64,000 nucleotides of DNA from Mesodorylaimus sp. YZB2_4 (taxonomy: Eukaryota > Nematoda > Enoplea > Dorylaimida > Dorylaimidae): contig JASANH010001234.1 in assembly GCA_030248295.1 (NCBI GenBank), forward strand, positions 682,001-746,000, written 5' to 3'. The notes beneath the pieces are model-generated. The model was given only the letters and a program-made list of their open reading frames with translations. It did no database searches and was not told the origin of the DNA. This document shows, piece by piece, positions 1 through 11,110 of this stretch; position 1 is the first letter of the stretch; the number at the start of each line of letters is the position of its first letter. The position numbers were made by a program, and so were the translations under genes.

Positions 1-360
1 CCCACAGTTTGGGTCAGTTCCCCAAAACCGATCCAAGCCGGATCAGCGGGTCGGTCGATGCTGGGCACAGTCTCTCGCTATCAAGCAAATCGGGCAGACG
101 AACGTCGAGCCGCTGCACCACCTTACCCAGCCTTGACCGCCTCACCAACCCACTGATCCGGGCTGGGTCGGTTTTAGACCGGATCGAAATTTTGAATTTC
201 CGCCTACTGACTGCGGGTGTCCTTTATCGATGGCCCTTCATTAAAAAGTACATCAAGCCGGAAAACGAATAAGCCAGTGCAATACAACGTTGGGTTGTCT
301 CGGCTCGGCTCAGTGGCCTCAGACCCGGGTTGGTCGATGCTGGCACTAACCCGTCTACAA
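1..360. repeat. Dispersed repeat rich in GATCGG / GGTCGATGCTGG motifs (copy 1)
   Basis: The motif GGTCGGTCGATGCTGG occurs near 50 and again near 325-345, with several GATCCGG-type words between. The same words recur at 10.75-11.11 kb inside an intron of the lectin/VWD gene. This marks an interspersed element inserted in anoctamin intron sequence. No coding capacity is seen. Confidence 0.5.
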
Positions 361-530
361 GAATGCTTACCTTCGAAAAACGACAGCTATCGCTCAAATT
401 CCACGAAGCACCTTTCGTAATCAGTCCATTCGGGCACATGAGACTGCCACCAACTCCGTTCTCGTCGCATATATCATTGCTAAATCACAGCTTATCCAGT
501 CCTAGTCTCCAAATCGAACCAAAAACGTAC

Positions 531-2069
531 CTGGGGGTATCGCTGCCCAAAGTTATCACCCCGTACAAAATGCATATTATGCCAGCCAGGGCCGCTGGAA
601 TCAGGGCTCCGGTATAGAATCCTAACCAGGCTATAACATGAGACACCATTAAAAAAAGGAGACATGAGACAGCAAATCAAAACTTACCGAAATACAACGT
701 AATTTTTTCTCCAAAGTAATTCCTGAAAATTTACTAATCAGGATAGAAAACTCAAGAAAAGCCAGCTGTACCGAATCAAATGCAGTGGTTGGTATTTGTA
801 AAATTGTCGCGGATTAACCCAATGGTCGTACAAGATCTGAAAAACCGTTTTACAGCACGAAAAGAAAGGATGATCAGGGAACCAGCATTCATGGCGATAA
901 GAAGACCGATATTCTCCCCTGGCTTGGAAACGTCAACCCGTCGGGTTGATGCCTTAGTGCGCTAGTTATGATCCCCGTTTATTATTAATATCATACGTAC
1001 CCATGCAAATTTATGCACTCTAAGGGTACAAAGGAGAGAACACCTAAAGTCATTCTAGAAGCCCCTACCTGCCGAGTTGAAGGTGTTTTCTGCGGTTCTT
1101 CCTTATTGTCGAATTCCTGCAGAAAATTTGACAAATTCGGAATACCGAAAAAGGGAGCCACTTTCTGACCTCATGCAATGGGTAGGCCGCGGAATAGACA
1201 CCATCTGAAAGTAGCATTTTGATGCTGGAATAACCTTCCTGGCCGCAATCAGTTCGTAATAATGTGTCCCAAACCATTCGACTGCGCTGAGTGATTGTGA
1301 AGAAAGTTTCTTTATTCGTTATTCGAAATCTAAAACAGACAAAAATATGGCGTCTGCAAAGTTATTGGGTCTTGCTTACTGATGAATGAATCGGCGATCG
1401 TAAACTGCCGTGTATGGTTTTGGTTCGTCCACAATGTTTTTCAGTTTGCATGGATTGCATTTAAGAACTTTTTCCAAAATTTGCGTAATGAGCTCGTTTG
1501 GTCGTTTCGGGCTATTGGCCTAAAAGTGATTATTTCGGCAGGAAATCAACACCAAGATAGCTACGAACCTTGATTGGTACTCGGACTTGTAACGATTCGG
1601 CTTGAGATTCAAAGTAGTTCCATGTTCCGTGTAATTTGACAAAGCCTGTTTTTCCATCTGGCGATTTCTGCCCGTAAAATTAAAATAACCAATATGTTTT
1701 AGCAAAAAATAAGATCTTTTGAAGCTTACTGACGCGGGTTCGTGTTCGATGTCGATTCCAACTTCTCGCAAATTTTTTTCGAAAGTGTTGCGTAACTGTC
1801 TTTGTTTTGCTTCTTTTTGATTCGATCTCTCAGTGTATGCAAGTACATAATCGATTCGCCGAATACCGTCTCGAAAAAATAGCGTGTCTCCAACATACGA
1901 TGAACTGCCCTGAAAAGGGTGCTAAAATATGGCGAAATCTGAGGAAAGCATTTCAAAGATTAAAAAACCAGGTAAACTATCTTATCTTGCTCACGTTACT
2001 AGTGGCGGTAAATGTACCGGGTGTTGTCGAACCGTCTTCAGTCGGCTCAATCGATTTTTTCCGCGACAT
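531..2069 (-). CDS. Anoctamin (TMEM16) family protein, N-terminal part, runs off window
   Basis: Anoctamins are membrane proteins acting as calcium-activated chloride channels or phospholipid scramblases. Nine exons join with consistent phases: 1995-2069, 1730-1909, 1569-1667, 1380-1519, 1170-1329, 1069-1116, 772-836, 688-722, 531-630. The start is the ATG at 2069 (MSRKKSIEPTEDG), followed by a GTGAGC donor. Family signatures in order are FRDGIRRIDYVLAYTE and FEKNLREVGIDIE (cytosolic dimerisation domain), RSRMVWDTLLRT, LLSDGVYSAAYPLHE, FYKYQPLHLIR, NYFGEKITLYF, and AWLGFYTGALIPAA, which opens the first membrane helix. About 290 residues are visible; the remaining helices and calcium site must lie left of base 1. 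Most introns are short (one is 53 nt). Bases 1-530 are a repeat-filled intron. The N-terminus is shorter than in vertebrate members, so an upstream exon is possible. I cannot assign a subtype. Confidence 0.92.
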
Positions 2070-4077
2070 TGCAAATATTACAGGTTCAGCAACTAAAATA
2101 GAAAATTGAGTAATAAATTTTTTAAATACAAGAGAGTAGTATAGACCCTAATTGCCCCGGATTTAATCCTACATGGATAAAAAATGCGGGTACAATGACC
2201 GTACTGGTACAAAATACGGGCACCGTTTTGGTCGTGTCGGGCTATTGGCCCGACACGACCAAACGGTAAAGCAAGAAAAAACACGACAGAGCAGCTTGAC
2301 CAGACTAATTTAGAAATTACTTCATCGTTCCAGGGATGGTCGATGCAGATCTTATGCTTGCCTTCAAAAGGAACCATTTATCGATATAATCGATCGCATT
2401 TCCAGAACCCAGAACCGCGCGATCGATTTTGCTTGCCCAGCGCACAAGTTTGAAAACGGATTCTCAGGTACAAATATGCGAGGGAAATTAAAAATTTCTA
2501 CGTAACTTGCAACTCGACATGGGCAACGGGTTTGTTTAGCTCCTTGGTCGACATAATTTGACTGCGAGTTCAGATTGTGGGGATTCACGACAAGACTGGT
2601 TTGATCAGTTTATGGAAAACACTGGATCTGCAACGATCACCACTGCAGGTGGACTTGGTGATGGGCTGTAATTCCTGGCCTATCGGAAGATTGGTACTCT
2701 TACAGTACTCTTTGCCATCAGGCAGGCATCAAACCAGTCGGTTCGACCTTCCTGTCTCCACTTCGCGTGTAAAGTGCATACTCTTGATTAGAGTGCTTTT
2801 GGTTCAGACTTGGGTTTCTCAAGTCTCTTTCTGCCAGGGTGCGTTGGTCCCAGCGATACGATACAGCATGCCCATTTGCTTTATACTGCAGCATGTCTTC
2901 AGTACAGCACCCATTTTCCCTGTAAACAGCATTCCTGGCGGTCGGGAGACCGATACTCTCCCCTGGATTGGGGGCGTCAACCCAGTGGGTTGATGTTTCA
3001 GCTTCGTCCTGTCGGAGTGGAGTCTTTAGTCCCCGAGACTTTAGTCTCTCATATCTCCCGCCGCCAGAGTGCGTTGGTTTCACCCGTTTGTATCACACAG
3101 ATATGTTTTTAGCTGCAACTTTTTCAAACCCATTTGTGAGCTGACGTGAATGATGGGACCAGGGCACTCTACAGTTCACTAGCCGTTCGGTACTCATTGA
3201 CTAAAAATGGAGTGTGTGTAGTGTCTAAAATTTGTGGGGTCCCATGCTGCCCCAGCTTCCTCTACAGGACTTCTAACCCGTGTGCCTCAGGCGCCAGCAA
3301 TCATGATGTGATAAGAAAATCCGTGAGGCGATCAAATCCAATGGCAGGTTCCCAATGAACCCCCACTTGGAGCACATCCGCCAAGGGCATCCTTTGCCAG
3401 TACCAGCGTCACCAGCGTGCGAGGTACTCACTGACTGGGTAAGTCACCCAGCGCCAGGTGTGCAAGTCGCGGGACTCACTAAATCGCCGTAGAACTGGTT
3501 CCCCGTCGTCCTGCTGCACTACTGTCGTCAAAAGGAATAGAACTGCAGCCAGGTCAGGGTTGCTGGCCACCTGCGAGTGTGGAGCGAGTCGTCTCTACCC
3601 TACTCATCTCCGCACCAGAGAACAGCACAATCGTCCTTTGTGTGCAGAAGTTTCCATGCCCTTAGGTTGACTGTGCAAAAAGTGCCTGATTCCTCGTGAG
3701 CTGCTTAAAGTGCACTGCTGCCTGTAGTAGGTGTGTTTGGCCTGTAGAGAAGGTATGTAATGTATCTGGTTGTCTTGACTAGCCGCCATATACAGCTTAT
3801 CAGTTGCCTTCGTTTGCCATTCGATACGCTCCTCCGGGCAGGCAGAAACCCGTCGGGTTGATGTCTCTGGCTTCTGCGAGCCGGACGGCTCTGGCCCTCC
3901 GTCTAGGAGCCCAGTCCAGGGTTTTTGATACCATCAGCTCCCCGCTGTATCTTCTCCAATTTTGGACTGCAGTACTCAGCCCGTAACACTGACCATACAA
4001 AAGCGATGTTCATCGATGACAAACCAATCACATTTATGCATTGGTACTGATTGTGATCAATCACAGATGCAGGCACA
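2070..4077. other. Intergenic region between anoctamin and DRAM-like genes
   Basis: No convincing gene. A short minus-strand reading frame starts at 2543 (MSTKELNKPVAHVELQV) and could be an upstream exon, but nothing joins to it in phase that I recognise. The rest contains dispersed repeats, including two copies of a CAACCC..GGGTTGATG hairpin (about 2966-2996 and 3846-3872). Confidence 0.4.
2960..3085. repeat. Dispersed element with CGTCAACCC..GGGTTGATG hairpin
   Basis: A short inverted repeat (GTCAACCCAGTGGGTTGAT) is followed by a tail reading AGTCCCCGAGACTTTAGT and TCTCATATCTCCCGCC. Related hairpins lie at about 928-952, 3846-3872, 40228-40260 and (inverted) 45175-45205. A related tail lies at about 49365-49420 in an eIF3a intron. 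This is probably one SINE/MITE-like family. Confidence 0.5.
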
Positions 4078-7057
4078 TTAATCGTACGGTTTCTTCAATT
4101 GGCCCAACTGGTTGAATGGATTGGGCATATCTGGAATGTAACTGAAGGCCCCGGGACGTTGCTGAGCAGGAGGCACTGGACTCATGGACTCGTGACGAAC
4201 CACTCGGGATGCCATTGGTGACATATAATAGGAATTAGCTGAGACAGCGGCCAGGATGGCTGGCACTTCTGACGATGAGTCTGATTCATCGTCCTCTTCT
4301 TCTCTGGTCTCTTCTATCATCGCAGTGGGTTCTGTCTCAACACCTGTCGTACTGGCACTTGCTGGCGATTCGATCTGGGTGACTTGAAGTGGTTGAGGCT
4401 TGTGCACATTCGGGTTCGAATTACTCAAATATTCGAGTCGATAGTTGTCCAAGAATGCAGTTTGTTGTTGCTCTGTTCTCCTTAGATAAAGCTTAGGTGC
4501 TTGTAGTTTCGACCCGTACAAGTCATAGGCCACAGTAAGAAGGAAGAAGCAGAATGACAGGGTCAACCCGCATTCGCTTATGGCACTGATCCAATTCAAA
4601 GCTTCCTGAAATATGCCTATGAAATCCAGAAAACCGAAGGCTGTCTAAGCTTACTGGCGAGTCACTACAGGCCACTTCCACACTGTTGACCAAGTTGATT
4701 TGACCGTGAAAAAGGTGCACAAAACCTGAAATAATGTCATGGCACAAACGTGGTTCCTTTTCGGGCACCATATTTACATGTACAGAAGAAGACCAGCGAG
4801 ATGAAGGCCGATGACATTCGACATTGAGCCAGTTGCCTGGGTGTCATTTCGTGTGGCACGAGAAAGCTAACAATGGCCTGGCACCAGCTGTATATCAGGC
4901 CACTGCCATACGTGGTCAATAGGGATATCGTGCGGATCAAGTAGACCTCTTTGACCTGAGATGAAATTGTGGTGGTGATGGAAGGAAGAGGAGGAGGAAG
5001 GGATGTTATTACTGAAAAGTTGGCCGCCACTGATAAGGCGAGAGCTGACACATATCCAAGAAGGGAGAAGCATCGGCTGCTGATGATGAAAGCCTTGCGA
5101 CGGTGTCGAGTTTCTCGAAAGTATTCGATGGTGTGCCTGTGTTTTAGGAAGATGGAGAAGGCGACTATAACGAAACAGATGACGTCAGTTCAGAAGAGAT
5201 ATTTGCACATGGCTTGAATATGACTATTGATTGATACGGTCTTTACTGTGGCAAGCCAAGCGGTGGGGATGATCTTCCTGAAATCCTTGGCTCGCCCTAG
5301 GAAAGTGCTCACACAGCAGTTCAGACCATTCCTCAGTTCTATCTCTGAAAACCAAACCAGCTTCGTGCTGGCTCTGACCTAGGGGAAGCGAACTGGTTGC
5401 TTGAACCAGTTGCACTGATAGGTCATGTCATAGTTTATCCACAAGGAGCACATATTTGACAATCACTTATTACCCAGGCGGGAGTCGAACCCTCCCCTGT
5501 TAGTACGCCCCAGCGTGAGAGGCAGACGCCGTAACCGCTAGGCCACGGCCCAGGTGCGGAGAGACTAGTCCAACCCAATCGCATTTCACGGCGGGCCGCT
5601 AGTTGAGGGGTTGTTGGATCTGTGTGCCAGACCCTTCATCAACTGATAAAGTTTTATCACTGATCACAATTATCTTAAACAGGTAGCCCAAAGTCTCCAT
5701 GACCGTTCCCATGATGAGCTGTGGGTCGGGCCTGTCAGTGAGGTCCCTTATGAACTGGTGAGGAATCGAAGGTCTGCCCCTTGACGGTTCGTCTTCCGTC
5801 AGGGCAAACCTTATCAGCTGGTTAGGTCTCAGGAACCTGGTATGAATCGCAAAAGGCAAGAAAATGGCGTTTTTCAAGGTCAAGAAGTGACTCGACGTCT
5901 CTGTCATGGCCAAAAATGCCCAGATTACCTAAAATATAGATTCCACATTGAATCCACATGCAAATTTGTATCCCTCCATGGAGATCCACGCCACAGTCCA
6001 CATGGAGTCAACCATGGTACAGCTGGTTTTTCACATGGATCCTTAATGGAAAAGACGGACTCCACATGGATCCAATGGAGAACTGTGGAGAGTCCACATG
6101 GAAATGGTAGCTTGCCGTTTGGATCCATGGCGGTACTCCCTGTTTCCACCTTATTCCTTTCTACAGAAATTTATAATTTATACATAACAAAACCGTTTAC
6201 TTCTCTTCTGTGTATGCGGGCATCTAAATATCACTTAATAGCACAGAATAAAAATTGTGTAACGCTGAAATTGTATCGAACACCAACCACAGTCAACTTA
6301 TAGCTGTGCACTGTGCAATTCATGCGGCTCCACGGATTATCCAACGCATTTCAATTGAGATCCACATGAACTGAACTTGTATCCACGTGTATCCATTGTG
6401 GATGGGCATGGATCCACGTGGAATGCGTGGAAATGGATATTGGTGGATCAGCAGTATATCTTCATGGAGCTGGGAATCTGGGTGGACCCCATGGGGCTAT
6501 TGGCTCAGTAATGGGGATCTTTGATCGCCCATGACGGACACTCACGGGGGTCATGGGACGCCAAACAAGATGCTTCTTTATCTACAGTATGCATGGCAAG
6601 CATACAGCGGGGGTTCGATTCCCACTCAGGGCTCAAGCTTTTGACTTTATCTGGGTGGCACAGAAGCTCAGTTACTGTCAGTACTCGTAGCAGCCGACAA
6701 ATATCATAATAGATTGATCTTACAGCACAAGACTTAGCAGAACAAGACTGGCCGCTTACTTAGACCAGCAGCAATGTTCAGCACAAGGGTCACCACTCCG
6801 TTGCTGATAGCGTGTCTTTCCTGACTGCAAGAACTCGTGTTATTGCACTCACGACTGCTCGCAAATCCACTGCCTTACCAAGAATACGGAAAGAGCAGCA
6901 AATCGACACGGCCTTGCCTGACATCAGCCAAAAAACTGAAACAAGCTACCTCTAGCACACTGTCCGCCCGGTGACTTACTAGAACATACTTGGAGAAAAA
7001 TGCAGCAGCTACAAGAACGGAGGCCCATACAGGCACGAGCCAAATGTAATGCTGCAT
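4078..7057 (-). CDS. DRAM/FRAG1/SFK1-family multi-pass membrane protein
   Basis: Five exons join in phase to about 406 aa: 6980-7057, 5661-5817, 4778-5164, 4655-4725, 4078-4605. The ATG at 7057 opens directly into helix 1 (IWLVPVWASVLVAAAFF). A polar loop of the DRAM type follows (IRDLTDRPDPQLI, matching the usual ISDTG..PP region), then helix 2 and a basic loop (FRETRHRRKAF). Further helices are FSLLGYVSALALSVAANFS, a YGSGLIYSWCQAIVSFL segment, SSAFISLVFF and a final ISECGLTLSFCFFLLTVAYD. A long acidic, serine-rich cytosolic tail ends at the TAA at 4078. Vertebrate DRAM proteins are lysosomal/autophagy membrane proteins of about 240-270 aa, so the extra length is mostly tail. The intron between exons 1 and 2 is over 1.1 kb and holds a repeat element. 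Family assignment is good; subfamily and function are inferred. Confidence 0.8.
5471..5555 (-). repeat. tRNA-Glu-like SINE head
   Basis: On the minus strand an A-box-like GGCCTAGCGG and a B box GGTTCGACTCC flank a CTC-anticodon-like loop. The acceptor-arm ends do not pair and the variable region is too long, so this is a tRNA-derived SINE remnant rather than a tRNA gene. A related copy lies at about 36561-36625 (-) and a decayed one at 40256-40345 (+). Confidence 0.6.
5938..6480. repeat. Element built of palindromic TCCACATGGA words
   Basis: Two clusters (about 5940-6135 and 6345-6480) are dense in TCCACATGGA / ATCCACGTGG words, separated by about 200 bp of AT-rich sequence. It lies in intron 1 of the DRAM-like gene. 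The layout suggests a non-autonomous DNA element with repetitive ends. Confidence 0.6.
6590..6645 (+). repeat. tRNA-like fragment (possible SINE)
   Basis: An anticodon-like hairpin TATGC-ATGGCAA-GCATA is followed by a B box GGTTCGATTCC. A TGGCTCAGT A-box-like word lies about 95 bp upstream, too far for a normal tRNA. This is a degenerate tRNA-derived sequence. Confidence 0.4.
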
Positions 7058-8024
7058 GGCACTGAGTCGAACAGGATAGTGCAGGGAAGGATCGAGTATG
7101 GACCGACCTGGCCTCGTCCGTTTATCACTGTTCATAAACTGATCGCGAAAACATTGACGCAAGAAGCAGAAAGGCAAGAGCACCATCGGCCGAATGTAAA
7201 CTTTATGCACCCCTTATCACTTGATGATTCTAACATGGAATTGCCAGTAAACAGAGCATGCGCTATAATGGTGAAACTGGCGTCGACACTTAACGACAGA
7301 TGGGGCAGGGTAGAAAAACGCGCGTCAACTAGGCTGTGTTCGGGTACCTCGAATATGAGCATATAGGATTGCAAAATGGGATATGAGGAATTTATGAACT
7401 GGAAACATTGCAAAATGGGTGTTGCCGGTCTTGTGAGAGCTGGCACGATGCACGCTTTTACTATTCGAAAGCACAGCTCTAATGTTCCAGACTATAATAA
7501 CACGCGCCCATCACCTACGCTGCTGGATTATCGCCTTCTAAGTCTAGGCGCCCGACTTCCGTTAGACGAATCCTCAGGGTGCGTAGGATGCCTCAGGGAG
7601 GGTTCGGTGGATGGGCATCATTCCTAGTGGCCAAGTCCACTTGTGCCATCGATGGGCACCCTGCCGGCTCACGAGCGCATGTTAAACATATCACGAGGTT
7701 GACAAAAGGATAACCACTTCTAACATGATCCGTTTCGGAGATAGACTTGACTTAGTGGAGAATGATGAAATGTAACTGCGAGTACCCGTTTGCGACTGCA
7801 GGTATCAATGCAGATTTACTTCAAATTTTAGGCATCCATTCATGGCTTAGCTACTACTCCAAATAATCACTGATGCCAATCACCAAATCATCCAGATCTC
7901 TTCAAGACCGCCAAATCTTTTTGGGATGTTCGCACACTCGATTTTTGCAAATCATTGGTGGAAAACAAAACGGTTCGTCGCCACATGCTGAAAGATAGCT
8001 TTACGTAAGGCGTGGATAGGAAGG
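7058..8024. other. Intergenic sequence between lectin/VWD copy 1 and DRAM-like gene
   Basis: No exon could be supported here. The lectin/VWD copy 1 stop (8025) and the DRAM-like start (7057) are on the same strand, so this interval should hold the 3' UTR of the former and the promoter of the latter. Confidence 0.4.
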
Positions 8025-8717
8025 CTATAAAGACGAGTACTCACCCCTAAACCGCGCGAAGCAAACAAAAGCGCGGGGATCATTGCATGATTCGGCCGCA
8101 GTCCATGCTTCACTTTGCGCAGTCTGGGCCAGACACACGGACGACGCGCTCCCGTGAATACTGTCTGCAACAAGAAATGAATGCAGAGTTGCGGAACAAG
8201 CAATTGACGGAGCCATTCTTTAGGACACAGTACACGAAACTACTTACGGTCGTTAGGGTCATCGGTTCCGTTCAATGAAAATGGTATTTGATGTTCAATG
8301 TCAGCGACGGCTCCAGCCCAGTAAGGACTTACATCGAGGCTAGCAAGAAAGCTCGAAATTACAAAATGATGGCTCACAATTTCGTCTCATTCGTACCTCA
8401 CATTTCCGTATGCGATTTCATCAGTAATTCTGGCTAGGCTGTAACCTCTTTTATGGCATCGAACCAAGGCGTCATAGAAATTTATCTTGACCTTGGCACC
8501 TGGACTATATTGACAATAGTCGGGGTTTTCGCTTACTCTTGCATAATTGCCAGCCTCACATTCATATGCAGACGCTACAAAGAGCCAGTTTTACTTCTCG
8601 CTTTCGATTCTCGAGCAGTGCCATATTCGCAAATTTACATGACTGCGATTGACGTCTATTTTTCTGGATAGATTTACAGGTTTAAAGGTGTAAATCTGAT
8701 TTAACGAAGGATCGACT

Positions 8718-8740
8718 TTGACCCCCCCCCCCCCCCGGGG
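8718..8740. repeat. Homopolymer C tract
   Basis: A run of about 14 C followed by GGGG, in an intron of lectin/VWD copy 1. Similar long C or G runs recur in introns and intergenic DNA, for example at about 36628-36650, 38459-38471, 38756-38768, 39565-39577, 40978-40984, 41025-41038 and 53910-53922. Confidence 0.8.
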
Positions 8741-10589
8741 TACTCGAGCGTCACGTCTGGCTAAACACACAATCAGGTCAGCATATCAGGTCAATCTTCG
8801 ACCAAAGATTGACTCGACATCCTCACTATCCATTAATTTTTAGTAGTTTGAATGCAATGCAATCAAGTTGAAACACTTACAGCAAGGAAGCCCATGATTG
8901 ACATAAGCAATAGCGTCAGTGAAGCACACGCCCACTGGTCCATATTGACAAAATAATTTTAGACAGAGGCGATAATACGCATTCATTTTTAATTCTTCGG
9001 GCATCTGCCTCTTGTGATCAGCATACAATTGACTGCACACCCTCACAGAACTGGTCATTAGCGCGCTTGATGTGCATTCTGGTGTGCGGCGACTGCTAGA
9101 TGTCCAAGCGTCTTCTGCCAGAACCCAATTTCGAGCAGCAACGCGTCTGTTGGTGACCTAGTACGCATACCATCCTCAGAAGGGAATATTCGAAGCCACC
9201 TAGATACTCCACGCGCAGTCTTACCTCCATGTGTGAGCGGGAGAAGAGCCTATCACGAAGCTGGTCATCGCAAGAGCCACACAAACCGTTCCCTGGCTTC
9301 GAAGACGCGGCGATCGAAATGTTCACTGACAGCTCCACATTGAATCCATCGTATGTCAACAAGAACCCGTAGGCATTTAAGGCATCGACAATCTGCAATC
9401 GAGTCAGGGCATATAGTATTTCTTGTTTACGATCATCGTTCCCTTGCTTATTGTGCCTGGAATGCCTATACGATGGGCGGCACAAAGGAATACGCCAAAG
9501 TTCGCTTGCACTCCCCCCCCCCCACACGTATCTCCCAATATCCCTGCCCAATGCTCCTTCAAAATCCCATGGTGTAACTCGTTTAGGTCAGTATAACTGA
9601 AGGTAGTGATCGGTTAGGCTTTTTAAGCACGTCTAAAACCCACAGTAGGAAGCCGAGTCTCCCGACCTTCCATGGCTGAAACATCACACGACGGGGGACT
9701 TTACCAGCTGACAGCTTCGTGAGTAGGACAGCCTTGGTCTGTTCGAAATCTTTTAAGCCCCCACTTACTCAGCACTTAAATCCTGTAGCTCCCAGAGTGA
9801 CTGGGAAGCATCTGCGGTAAGATGGCATTAAAAATTCACAATTACCCAGTAATTTGTTGTATCATCTTTGAATACGCGAATACTTTTAGGCCAAGCAGTA
9901 TTACCATAATCACCTTTGCACTGTCGCATAATTTTGAATTTCTGTTCAAGAACGCGCACGTACATGTCAGAATTTTCCCCAGTACTGACCATTGCTTCAT
10001 TGTATAAATCGCATCTCTATAAAATAAAAAAAAGCCATTCCCACCGTTTGGAGACAAGCAAGAATCGTTACCTTAAGATCCCATAAATGCGGTTCATCGA
10101 AGGTGATCGACACAGTTTTGATAAAAGGCCACCTGTCTGGTGTATAGCTATCGCTAGCTGTTTTCAATCGTTCATAACATGGTTCGTCATGGAGTTGACA
10201 AGGGTCATGTACAAATGCCATCACACTGAATTTGTCGTTGGAGAACAATGTGTAGGCCGTGTCGTCCTCAACGGGCACGTCCTCTCCATTAAAAGTGCGG
10301 AACGAGGGCTCGAACCATTTCGAGCACAAGCACGTGTCCGTGTGTCGTTTGCACATGTACGGCTCCGACTCCTTGGCGGACGGTGGACATTTCTTGGGCT
10401 CCGTGGCCGCACCCGCCGCCGCCATCGAACACATCGTCTTGTCCGTGGATGCTTCACAGCTGCAAGTAAAATGGAGCAACGCATGGTTAGTCTCGCTAAC
10501 CCAAAACGTAAGTCAGAGCAGCGATTATATCCGGGGGAGAAGTGTGCCACGACTGAAGAGACAAACCCAAACGAGGGGGCAGTCTCGGA

Positions 10590-10690
10590 TGTCGATTTGC
10601 GGTCAGGGATGCCCTCGTGTGGAGGTGCCCCAAGTGGAGACGCACAGAGCAACTGCTGTGCCCCGCATAGCCTTGCTAAAGGTTAGGGAA
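10590..10690 (+). repeat. SINE-like 3' segment (GCCCTCGTGTGGAG family)
   Basis: The words ATGCCCTCGTGTGGAG and GTGGAGACGCACAGA recur (inverted) at about 37492-37520 within the SINE copy of the ADGRA intron. This marks the same dispersed family. Confidence 0.45.
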
Positions 10691-10739
10691 CTAGGCGAAA
10701 CGACTCATGTCAACAGTGCGCACTGTTTTGAAGTCAGGG

Positions 10740-11110
10740 CCACCTGTAATCCCGATCCCGATCTGATCTAGGGTCTGGATCGGCCCAATCCCTCTCCGAT
10801 CCGGCCGATCCGCTTCATAGAATACAAGATTGGTCGGGACGACGTATTTGGCTCTGAGTCCTCACCAACCCGCCCTGTTTCTCCACTGTAAGTCTCTATC
10901 AGACCACGCCAGAGACACGGAGGAGCTAAGCAGCGCCTAAAGTGGGATTAAATGCTAATTTAAGAAAAAACCGGAACTTTCTCATCATAGTATGCCGCTC
11001 TCTTTATCATTTCCCAGCAGATTAAGCGGAAAAAATTTTAGTTGCCGATCCGGCCGATCCAGCAGTTGGATCGGCGGATGGTTCGGCCGGATCGGTCGAT
11101 GCTGGCATGT
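10740..11110. repeat. GATCGG-rich interspersed element in lectin/VWD intron 14
   Basis: GATCCGGCCGATCC words at about 10797 and 11047 flank about 240 bp, ending in GATCGGTCGATGCTGG. The intron is about 1,090 bp here but only about 290 bp in copy 2, so this element (plus SINE-like sequence at 10545-10690) was inserted after duplication or lost from copy 2. Confidence 0.55.
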
